A stretch of 64,000 nt of DNA, taken from Anastrepha obliqua. Its lineage: Eukaryota > Arthropoda > Insecta > Diptera > Tephritidae. A program made the position numbers and the translations under genes. Below the pieces are notes generated by a model, which did not search any database, had not been told where the DNA came from, and saw only the letters and a program-made list of their open reading frames with translations. Numbering within the stretch: position 1 is the first letter of the stretch; every line of letters begins with the position of its first letter. The stretch lies in contig NC_072893.1 in assembly GCF_027943255.1 (NCBI RefSeq), positions 32,262,001 to 32,326,000 of the forward strand, given 5' to 3'. Shown here in pieces: positions 10,946-22,500 of the stretch.

Positions 10946-12000
10946 TACATTCTGTCAAAAAATACCGGGAATTGTTCAATAAAATGCAAAATAATTGTTT
11001 AATCATTAAAATTTATTTTGTCGCCTTCAAAATAGGGTCCATTCAAAGCAATACACATATGCCAATGATTTTTCCAGACATCAAAGCATCTTTTCAAACC
11101 GTTTGCAGAGATCTTCTTCAGCTCCTTCACCGAATTTTCCTTAATGGCCTCTATCAACTCAAAGCGACGTCCAAGGAGTGGGAATTTAAGTTTTGGGAAA
11201 AGGAAAAAGTCACGGGGAGCTAAATACGGTGAATACGGAATTTATGCGATGATATTTGTCGAGTTTGTTCACAATATGAGCCTTGTGACACGGTGCGTTG
11301 TCATGGTGCAAGATCCATGAGTTTTCTTTCTACAAATTGGGCCGTTTCTTACGCACATTCTCTCTCAAACGACGCATAACTTCCGAACAATATTCTGAAT
11401 TTACCGTATAACCATTTGAAATGAATTCCGAGTGCACAACACCATGATAATCAAAGAAAACGAGTAGGATAACTTTCACTTTTGACCGACTTTGACGTAG
11501 CTTTTTAGGTTTCGGCTTACCTTGCATGCCACTGTTGACTGGTTTGCACGTCAAACTCATATACCCACGTCTCATCACCTATTATAATGCGCTGGATAAA
11601 CATTGGGTCCGAATTCACTTGCTCAAGCATGCCTTCAGCAACCTTCTTCCGATGAATTTTTTGAAAGAAATTCAACTCTCTTGGAACGAGTCGAGCAGCC
11701 ACGCGTCTCATGTGAGACACGCTAAGGTTTTCCAGCACCATTTCCTTGACTTTGTCGACGTTTCCATCCGTTGAAGACGTTTATGGGCGACCAGATCGAG
11801 GCAAATCTTCCACGACTTCCCGGCCCTCTGCAAAAGCCTTATACCACTCGTAGACCCGTGTTTTTTTATAAAGCACACTCGCCATAGGCTTTCTACAACA
11901 TTTTCAAGGAATCGGCACGCGAAATCCCGTTCAAAACACAAATCTTAAGACACTATAGAGGACAGTTTTACCAACATTCCATCTAATAAAATTTAGACAT
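10946..12000 (-). mobile_element. mariner element with frameshifted transposase (DD34D type)
   Basis: The transposase runs on the - strand from about 11941 to 11170 in several frames. The N-terminal DNA-binding part includes LVAHKRLQRMETSTKSRKW. GDETWVYEFD near 11600 holds the first catalytic Asp. LLVFFDYHGVVHSEFI lies near 11430, and YSPYLAPRDFFLFPKL near 11200 is the third catalytic segment. The left end, ACATTCTGTCAAAAAATACC, looks like a mariner terminal repeat. Frameshifts and stops make it inactive. Confidence 0.8.
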
Positions 12001-12009
12001 GTATGCAAG

Positions 12010-12527
12010 CGCGCTTTTTAAATTAATATATTTGCACTGACGAAGTAACACCTCTATAAAAATGAGTGTGGCCTAAAACATAAATTTGTCTATTAGACAC
12101 GCATCTGAACAAGTCGAACTCTGTCCGTCTTGGTATAATGTGGAAGGTTTTTGGTGACTGAAGCTACAGCACCATCGTTTGCCTCGTTCAGTGGATGAGC
12201 TGAATTTCGAATGAAAGTCCAACCTGACATTTTACCATGAAATAATCTTTAGTAATGGCTTTCATAAGAGTATACGCCATAAATAAATTTATAATGCCCT
12301 AGTGAATCAAAATGCGCCGGGTGTAAAGACTTACTGAGTGGAGTCATTGTGTATCTCCCAATAGGACAGCATGGCAACCAACAGCTAAAGTTAATGCTAT
12401 CATCTACGGCATAGGTATGCATTTACATTGAACGCTAAAAACACCTCCCATTAAAGTAAAACTACACGCAACAGGCAACTCCTAAGCTTCCTCGCTCATA
12501 CTTCTACATATACATACATATGCATTA
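12010..12527. other. Intergenic, nothing recognised
   Basis: No coding frame or repeat shared with other parts of the window. Confidence 0.4.
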
Positions 12528-12535
12528 GGGCGGGT

Positions 12536-13125
12536 CGATTTAAAAATCGCTCATTGCTCTGTGAAAATCGTATTCTAGAGATCAAAATAAGAAACTTTGC
12601 CGAAGGAACCATACCTCTAAAACGAATTCTGATGTCCCCCAATTTGGGTCGAACGACAAATCCCACTTTGACCCATTTAGAGTGCTCCAATCGTGTCCAA
12701 ATGTATGACCGACCCCCACTAACTCTGGACGGCCGATCCACCCATGCCAGTGGCACAGCCCCTGGAACTCCCCTGGGGGTTTCCCCATACAATCATTTCA
12801 AAATATCACCATTTTTGGCCTTTACATGAGAAAAGAAACTAAAAAGTTCGACCCAAATTGGGGGACATCAGAATTCATTTTACAGGTATGGTTCCTTCGG
12901 CAAAGTTTCTTATTTTGATCCCTGGAGTATAAATTTCACAGAGCAATGGGCGATTTTTTTGCCTCCCCACAAAAGACACTAAAAGTTCGACCCAAATTGG
13001 GGGACATCAGAATTCGTTTTAGAGGTATGGTTCCTTCGGCAAAGTTTCTTATTTTGATCCCTAGAATATGATTTTCACAGAGCAATGGACGATTTTTTTG
13101 CCTCCCCCCAAATCGACCCGGCCTA
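12536..13125. mobile_element. 590-bp foldback element with 8-bp target duplication
   Basis: Starts TAGGGCGGGTCGATTT, ends AAATCGACCCGGCCTA, and is flanked on both sides by ATATGCAT (12528-12535 and 13126-13133). The inverted arms are over 120 bases long and share ATTGCTCTGTGAAAATC, CTTTGCCGAAGGAACCATAC and TGATGTCCCCCAATTTGGG. The right arm is present twice in tandem with a period near 129 bases (12847 and 12976). A less repetitive centre (about 12665-12830) has no recognisable coding. An 8-bp duplication fits hAT-type mobilisation. Confidence 0.85.
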
Positions 13126-13405
13126 ATATGCATACATATATACATATCTAGCTGCATGAGGCAAGAGCGAGGGCCGGGCAACAACAATGTATTCCAGTAA
13201 ACCCTCAAAAATCTGGGTCAAATCCAAAATAACGAAAAAAATGTGAATGCATTTGACACAGAAAATTATAAAAATGCCAACACAAACAATTACGAAATGC
13301 ATTCAGTCAAGTTGTAGAACTATAAGCGTGCGGAAAAATTCATAATACTCGTAAAAATAGTTGTTTTCGAAAAAAAATTTAAAAAAAAGTAAAGACATTG
13401 GCGTT

Positions 13406-13414
13406 TATAAAAAG
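13406..13414 (+). promoter_or_regulatory. TATA box for the candidate peptide gene
   Basis: TATAAAAAG, 137 bases before the ATG at 13551. This spacing would give a leader of about 110 bases. It is the only strong TATA box in this stretch. Confidence 0.4.
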
Positions 13415-13550
13415 TATTACAAGTTCAAAGTCACCACGAAGTTCAAAAAAGTGCAGAAAATAAAGACGACCGAGCAGTTACCAACAAAACAGAGTCACAC
13501 TTAAGTTTGTGTCATTCTGTGGCAATAAGCGTGTTTTGTTGGCGGAAACA

Positions 13551-16500
13551 ATGAAGCATATTGCAGTTGTTGCAATTCTCGGCTTAATTGTGCTGAATGC
13601 AATTTTCAAGGTGCTGGTTGATGTGAATAGCAAACGATGACAAACTAAATATTTAGCATATTTCTTTTTCATTTTTCCGATCGCTAGCGTAAAAGTTTAT
13701 TCTTTTAATTTTGGTTTGTTTTACTTTAAATATTTTTGTAAGTCGCTCCGGGAAGAGAAAAGCGCATTATTCAATTATCAAATGTTAAAGGGTGACCAAT
13801 TTAGAGCTATCCGATTTAAATTGAATTAAAATAATGGAAATTCAAATTGATTGCACACAAATTAATTTCACACATTTTTTTCCTTTTTTTATGAATTCCA
13901 GTTTAAATACAACTGAAAGAAGTTATCAGGTTTCCAAGCGCTGAAATTAATTTTTCTTAAATTTAGTTAAAATACTGATAGATAGTAAGGCGTAACAACC
14001 CGTCTCTGCATTAGCCCCTTGTCATTTTTCAGAAATCAGTAAAAAAGTTTATTTCCCTTGAGGAAAACTAAATACACAACTCAAGGCGGATCTATTAAGG
14101 GGTTATATACAGTTAGAAGGCCGAAAAAGGCGAATTTTCCAGAAATTTTTCTGAGGAAACTTTTCAATTTATTGATCTAAAAATTCGTACACCTATTATG
14201 TTATCTTTTAACTGTATTTTAAGACTTAGTATTAGTAAAAATTTTTATTTGGAAAGGGGTTACAGCTGATCTCCGGGAGCTCCTCTCAAAAAAGACGTTT
14301 TGCGGTGACCACTATATCTCTGAACTGGATCCTCTGAATTTAAAAAACCAAACAGATTTCGTTTACGTAAAGTTAAATCTAGTAATTAATCGAAGGAATA
14401 TGCAAAATATTTTTTTTTTAATATACAAAATGGCGGTTTCTAAAAAAAAAAACCAAGAAAAACCATTTTTGAGCAAAATTTCGGCCTTAAATTGTTTACA
14501 AAAAAAACCGGTAATAAAAACTCGTCGATTAATTACTAACTAACTGCGCATGTCATAGAGAATGTGAAGATCCCGATACCCCAATCGTTGACGACGGAGT
14601 TGTCGTTCCGTTACCCGACCATGACGAGGTGAGAATAGCAATATCACGGCTAAAGAACAACAAAGTCGCGGGCGCCGACGGACTGCCGGCTGAGCTATTC
14701 AAACATGGCGGCGAGGAGCTGGTAAGGTGCATGCATCAGCTCCTATGCAGAATATGGTCGGATGAAAGCATGCCTGCCGATTGGAATTTAAGTGTGCTCT
14801 GCCCAATCCATAAGAAGGGTGATCCTGCAATCTGTGCCAATTACCGTGGGATTAGTCTTCTAAATATCGCCTATAAGGTTCTAGCGAGCGTATTGTGTGA
14901 AAGGCTGAAGCCCACCGTCAACCAACTGATTGGACCTTATCAGTGTGGCTTCAGACCTGGAAAGTCTACCATCGACCAACTATTCACAATACGCCAAATC
15001 TTGGAAAAGACCCATGAAAGGAGAATCGACACACACCATCTTTTCGTCGACTTCAAAGCTGCATTCGACAGTACGGAAAGGAGTTACCTGTATGCCGCTA
15101 TGTCTGAATTTGGTATCCCCGCAAAACTAATACGGCTATGTAAGATGACGTTGCTCAACACCAGCAGCGCCGTCAGAATTGGGAAGGACCTCTCCGAGCC
15201 GTTTGATACCAAACGAGGTTTCAGACAGGGTGACTCGCTGTCGTGTGACTTCTTTAACCTGATGTTGGAGAGCATCGTACGAGCCGCAGAACTTAATCGC
15301 TCAGGCACAATTTTTTATAAGAGCGTACAATTGCTGGCGTATGCCGATGATATTGACATCATCGGCCTTAACAACCGCGCTGTTAGTTCTGCCTTCTCCA
15401 AACTGGATAAAGAGGCAAAGCGAATGGGTTTGGTGGTGAACGAGGACAAAACGAAGTACCCCCTGTCTTCAAACAAACAGTCGGCGCACTCGCGTATCGG
15501 CACCCACGTCACTGTTGACAGTTATAATTTTGAGGTTGTAAAAGACTTCGTTTATTTAGGAACCAGCATTAACACCGATAACAATGTCAGCCTTGAAATC
15601 CAACGTAGAATCTCTCTTGCCAACAAGTGCTACTTTGGACTAAGTAGGCAATTGAGCAGTAAAGTCCTCTCTCGACGAACAAAATTAACACTCTACAAGA
15701 CTCTCATCATGCGCGTCCTAACGTATGGCGCAGAAGCTTGGACGATGACAACATCCGATGAAGCGACGCTTGGAGTGTTCGAGAGAAAGATTCTGCGTAA
15801 GATTTTTGGACCTTTGCACGTTGGCAACGGCGAATATCGCAGACGATGGAACGATGAGCTATATGAGCTTTACGACGACATAGGCATAGCGCAGCGAATA
15901 AAGATCCAGCGGCTTCGTTGGCTGGGTCATGTCGTCCGAATGGATACAAACGCTCCGACTTTGAAAGTATTCGATGCGGTACCAGCTGGTGGTAGCAGAG
16001 GAAGAGGAAGGCCTCCTCTGCGTTGGAAAGATCAGGTGGAGAAGGACTTGGCTTCACTTGGTGTGTCCAATTGGCGCCGGTTAGCACGAGAAAGAAACGA
16101 CTGGCGCGCTTTGTTAATCTCGGCCAAAATCGCGTAAGCGGTTATCGCGCCAATTAAGAAGAAGAAGAATATATTTAAGAAGCTCGTGTTAAAATTTGAG
16201 AGTAATCAGTTCAGCCGTTTTCGAGTAATGTTGGTCACCGACTTTGAAAAAGCCATTTTGAGAAAAACGCGTTTAAAGTTTGAAGACCTGAATTTCTTTT
16301 TTGGCGTTTACTCTCGGCAAAATGCTTCCGCGCGCTCTGAACTGTCGTTTAGCCAACTAACAGACAGCTGATATTCGTGCATCAGCTGCGCGAGCGGTCT
16401 GAAATTGGTTACACTTCAAGTGCCGGACCCTGCATCAAATTATAGGTTTAATTGTGAATTATACAGTTTTTGAGCTTGAATCGATTGATAGAATTTTACG

Positions 16501-19500
16501 TCTATGTAAGAATTATGCACACCAGATAGATTTTAATGCCACTACATTTTTTTAAATTAAATTTTCATTGTGACTATTTAAAAATATTGGGTTGGCCACT
16601 AAGTAATTGTGGTTTTTTTTTAGAAAATCAAAAACAATTTTTTTTTGGAACTAAATAACTTTATTTGGTAATGTATTGCCCAGTTTGATCAATGACCTTT
16701 TGCCATCTTTCAGGCAGCATCATAATCCTACGATCATAAAACTACTGGTTTTTATTAGTAATTAACTGAATCAGGTACGATTTGACATCATCATCATTAT
16801 TGAAATCTTTACCATTTAAGAAGTTTTGTGAAGATCGAAACAAAAGCTAATCAGATAGTGCAAGGTCAGGACTGTATGGTGCATGTGGCAAAACATCTCA
16901 ACCAAGCTCCAATAATTTTTGCCGAGCGGCCAAAGATGTGTGAGGCTTTGCATTGTCTTGATGGAATACAATACTTTTTCGATTTATCAATTTGGGCCGC
17001 TTTTGCTTCAACTGCATTGTTTAATTTCATTAGTTGTTCAATGTAAACATCAGAATTGATTGTTGTTATTGTTGTTGTAGCAGCAAAAACACTCCCCATA
17101 CATATATGGGGAATGCTGCTGAAGTGACAGCTCTTGGTCGGATATAAATCCGGGTCGTTCCGACTGTCGTGGGAATAAATTGACCGTTTGGTTGGGTGGT
17201 AAGAGTTCAAAGTAGACAACTCCTTTGTAATCCCACCAAACTGATAACAAGACCGTCTTTTGATGAATATCAGCTCTTAATGTTGTTTGAGTTGGTTCAC
17301 CTGGCCTGCTCCACGATCTTTTCCGCGATCTTTCCAGTTACCATACGGTTTAAAAATGGATCATTTTCATTACGTTTCTTTAGCAAATCGCACCTGTTAA
17401 TGCGTTGCGTAAAATTCGTTTCTTTCACTTGGTGAGGAACCCATGTATCAAGTTTTCGAACATAGCCAAGTTGTTTTAAATGATTTCCAATGCTTCTCTG
17501 CAATCTCACGTGTTGTACTGTGACGGTCCGAATCGACGGTCCAACTTCAACTGGACGACCAGAGGGTTTTTCATCTTTGAGTGAAAAATTACCAGAACGA
17601 AATCTGGCAAACCAATTTGGCACTGCCGTTCTTTTAAGGCTTCATCACCATAAACAGCACATAACTTTTTATGGCCTTGCGATACGGTTTTCCCTTTGCG
17701 GAAATAAAAAGGCAAAATATGACGAAAATGTTCCATTTTTCAACGAGCGCCAAACGAAAACTACGCAACGGATCAAAAAACTTTTTTTTACTGATTGACA
17801 GCTGAATTGCCACCTATCAAATAACAAAAAGTGTTTTACATTTGTACTGCGCCTGCAAACCTAAAAATTTAACTGAAGCCATCTATGAATGAAATCCGCA
17901 ATTACTTAGTTGCCAACCCAATATATAAAACTAATGAGCAATTTGTAGTAAGCTCGTATAAAACAAATTAGTATTGGGATACTCTACTTACTCGTAAATA
18001 CTATAGAAATAAATGAGCCCTTGATTTTGAAAGTGGTACAAGTCATACCTATTTTCCTTGTTTCTAGATATTTAGAGTTTTCCATTGTAAAGGATTAAAA
18101 AATATTTTTGTATTATGGAATATGATTTTTCGACAGTAAAGTAGTGCCAACAAACAAGTATAATATTTATTTTGATTGTGAAATTTATAACCATTTTCAA
18201 AAGGAAATGTGGTTCTGAAAGGTTGAAATGACTTATACCACTTTCAAAATTAACTGCACGACTTTATAAATGACTTACTAGCAAACCCGGCCCCCTTCGC
18301 TGGGCACACTAAAATAGAATAGATATGGTTTAGAACAGAAAATATATGGTTTTCATATTATTTATTTCTTTATTCTTTATTCAAGCGCTTTGGCATAAAC
18401 AATATTTTTTGTTTTTCTATTTGTTTTTGACTAAATATAAAATATAAATTGAAAATCAGGAAAAAAGAAGATTGTTTTTAAATTTCAAATCAACGCACAT
18501 GAATAAACAATCGTCTTTTTTCCTGATCATCCATGAATTTTTCGTTTCAATTTATATGTTTTATTAAGGATTGGAGCTTTTTTAACCATTATCCATTTAT
18601 ATTTAAAAAAAAAAAAAACGAAAAAAATTGTTTTTTCCACGAACACATAATTTCATTCGGATTTCACATTAAATTCTCAAATTTCGTAAGAAATTATTCA
18701 CTGTTCTAAAATCCACTCCAAAAAAATTCACAAACAATTTTTACATGTTGCACTTACGTTTTTTCCTTATGGCATCCAAATCAGAAAGAAATATTGACAC
18801 ATTGTAACTCACACTGTCAATTTGACAGTTCAGTTCCGCCCCAAGCGTTAAAAAAGTAAACGACATTATGGCTGGCTCAAAAGAACGCTGTACCCGTTGC
18901 CACTGCTCCGAATTACAACCAAACTTTACGAAACCCATTTTCAATACTTACTTAACAATGTGCATAAGTTTGGTTTAATTCGGTGCAAAGACACGGCGGG
19001 TCCACGTTTTGGCACATATTTCGAGACCCTAGTCATCAATAGGTATGAAAATTACTCCGTATTAAAGCACTTATCAACAGCTTTCATTTGATATCCATAT
19101 TGTACAAACACATTCTAGGGACCACGTTTTGGTCTCTATCTCGAGACCCTAGTCACGGAGCGGATGGAAATACTCTGAACTAAAGCATTCACCAACAGCT
19201 TCCATTTGATACCCATATTGTACATACACTTCCGAAGGTTACCCGGGTCCACGTTTTGACCTATATCTCGAGACCCCAGTCACGGAGCGGCATGAAAAAT
19301 ATTCTGTACTAAATCATTCACCAACAGCTTCAATTTGATATCCATATTGTACAAACACATTCTAGGGTCCACGTTTTGGTCTCTATCTCGAGACCCTAGT
19401 CACGGAGCGGATGGAAATACTCTGAAATAAAGCATTCACCAACAGCTTCCATTTGATACCCATATTGAACATACACATCCGAAGGTTACCCGGGTCCACG

Positions 19501-22500
19501 TTTTGACCTATATCTCGAGCCCTATCCACCAATAGGGATCCAAACTATACGGAAACCATCTTCAATACCTCCTTAACAATGTGTGTAAGTTTGGTTTAAT
19601 TCGGTGCAAAGACACGGCGGGTCCACGTTTTGGCATATATTTCCAGACCCTAGTCATCAATAGCTATGAAAATTACCCCGTATTAAAGCACTTATCAACA
19701 GCTTTCATTTGATACCCATATTGTACATACACAACCAAAGGTTACCCGGGTCCACGTTTTGACCTATATCTCGAGACCCTAGTCACGGAGCGGCATGAAA
19801 AATACTCTGTACTAAAGCATTCACCAACAGCTTCAATTTGATATCCATATTGTACAAACACATTCTAGGGTCGACGTTTTGGTCTCTATCTCGAGACCCT
19901 AGTCACGGAGCGGCATGAAAAATACTCTGAACTAAAGCATTCACCAACAGCTTCCATGTGATACCCATATTGTACATACACATCCGAAGGTTACCCGGGT
20001 CCACGTTTTGACCTATATCTCGAGCCCTATCCACCAATAGGTATCCAAACTATACGGAAACCATCTTCAATACCTTCTTAACATTGTGTGTAAGTTTGGT
20101 TTAATTCGGTTCAGACACGGCCGGTTAGCGAACACACACAAAAAGTTGACTTTATTTTATATAAAGGATTTTTTTCAGTTTGTGTCCGAAAAATCCAAAT
20201 ATCTTACGGAACCCTATTTTTTCCAGAATAAAATGTAATCCATGTTACTCTTGGATAATGTAGTTTTCGAATGGTGAAAGAATTTTTAAAATCGGTCCAG
20301 TAGTTTTTGAACCTATTCGTTACAAACAAACAAACAAACAAAGTTTTCCTCTTTATAATATTAGTATAGATAACATCAAGGAAACATTTTTATTAGTAAT
20401 TATGAATCATGAATTTCCATAAGATGCAACTTCTCGTCTTCATTACTAGATGCTTCAATTTTTAGTTTTAGCGAATCACACTTTAGCACGTGTCTTCACG
20501 AGGAAAATGAAAATTTAAGTTGAACTCCGTATTGAATATTTTCCTATAAGTCCACTCCTTCACACGTGATGTATTATTTTCATCACATATGTATATTTTT
20601 CACCTACAGTTCATTCATTTTTCGAATATCTAAATCAGCACTTTGATACTTTCGACCTGAAGTATGATGTGATCTCGTGTAATGGCTCACATGCTGGAAA
20701 GCTCAGAGTATGTTCTCATACCACTGAAATTTTTTCTTCCTCTTTTTTTCTAGATGAACCAGCCATTTTGCCACGACCATCCGTTCCAGGTGTTTTCGCA
20801 TTTAAGACACCGCCTAATCTTCCGTTAGATATTTTGAAAGTATCAAAAAAAAAAGTTTTGCAAACAGAAACTTCTGAATTCCGTACACTTAGATGGAACT
20901 TAAAACTACATTTTCTCATATATCCTTCGGAATTTCTGAGTCGTCTTTGTTTTATTGATTGTTTTCAAACCAAACCATACAGAAACAAATTCTGTTTTTC
21001 GAAACATGCTAATTTCCAAAAATAATCAAAATTAGCTTTCCTGTCTTCATATCCGATTCGATTTATACATTTTTTGGAACAAAGGTAATCTTTATTTTCG
21101 AAAAGTTTACCACTCACTTGCTTAGACTCTTTTGTTTCATATTCGCTTCATTTTTCTTATATTTTGCGCACAATTACTTTGATTTCGTGTCCTCTTTCTT
21201 GATTTCATGTTGCCTTCTTCCATTTGTAAAGGTTCCGAATTCACTTTTAATGTATGAACTGATCCATCTGAAGACGGTATTAGTTTTATTCGTTTCAATT
21301 TCTGAGGAGCATTACTTTTACTTCGTCGCCGCATAATGTCTACAATTAACTATAAATAGCACGTTTCTACATTAATAGGATTACTTGATCATACCTGAAC
21401 CGTTATCTGAAGACATGACAAAATTACTAGTTATTTCGTCAAATTTTGTGAACAGACTGACTTATTCCACTATAAAAAAAAAAACAGTAACCAGTAACCG
21501 TATTTTGTTTACCAACCAAAAAATAAACACATTTTATCGAGTTAATTTCTGCTAATCTCTTCAGATTATTTTATTTTATTAAGAATTGATATGAAATAGC
21601 TGATAACTATGTAGATTTTTAAAATTTTTGACTTATACCACTTTCAAAATCAAGGGCTCAAATAGCGGTTTTTTTTTTGTTTTAATTGATCGGGTCTTGT
21701 AGCATTTTACGCTTAAGCCTGCTTCCCCATTTATTTGCGTCAGGAAGAATGAATGCCTTTGGGTTTATGTGTTTATTCAGTCTCGCTTTATGAGAATTGG
21801 CTATCTTCTTTGAATTAGTTGAACATTGCTTTGGCTGGAACAACCCCATATCTGAGCGCCATAAGTCCACATAGTAATTGTTTGTACAAAATTATCTTGT
21901 TTCGAGTAAGCCAATACACAGTATATCGCTACTAATTAACCCTTCCGATTGCAACGTTTCCAAAATCTATAAATTTCTGAAGGACTCTGATCTTCTACGA
22001 CGTAAGTATATGAACAGCAATTCTTCACCAGCCAGCTGAAAGCCCCCGTTGCTAGCGCTACGTTATCCTTTTGTTTATTTAACAATTCTATTGTTATTTA
22101 AGCTTTAAAAAATAAAATAAATAAATATTTCTTCTATATTCACATTCAAGCTCCTCTGGTTTTCTTTACGTGTTCGCTCCATCTGAGCTTGGCATCCAAT
22201 GTCATGCCTAAGTTCTTTGCTGTATTTGAGTACAGAATTTATGACCCACATATAAGGTGCGTTTCATAATCATAAGACACCCCTAATTTTTCAAATTATT
22301 TTAATTTATAGATTTCAGAGAAAAATAAAATTTTTACATATCGATTAAAGTAACAAAAGTTATCTGTTTCATTACAGAATTTAGAATTTTTTAAATACAT
22401 AAAGAAAATGTTTAGCAAAAAGGTATTTCTAGCCGTTTAAGAATGATAAAACAAAGTGATCGTTTAACAAAAGTATACTTTTTCGATTTTTTTTTCTGGC

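Larger units (their letters stand above)
18014..21660 (-). mobile_element. 3.6-kb DNA transposon with N-terminal part of an unclassified DDE transposase
   Basis: The ends are inverted repeats of about 30 bases: TGAGCCCTTGATTTTGAAAG at the left, and CTTTCAAAATCAAGGGCTCA at the right. Part of the repeat (ACTTATACCACTTTCAAAAT) recurs at 18230. On the - strand, 21334-21137 encodes a basic segment with SRKRTRNQSNCAQNIRKMKR. 20919-20760 encodes SEVSVCKTFFFDTFKISNG and TPGTDGRGKMAG. These match the N-terminal half of the uncharacterised insect DDE-like family also seen at 9945 and 35640. The catalytic half is absent. A large repeat block (18279-20371) is inserted in it. Confidence 0.6.

Noticed and set aside
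18935..20105. Regular repeats taken as a CRISPR-like or centromeric array
   Set aside because: The genome is an animal's, the units are contiguous without spacers, and the array lies within a dispersed element.
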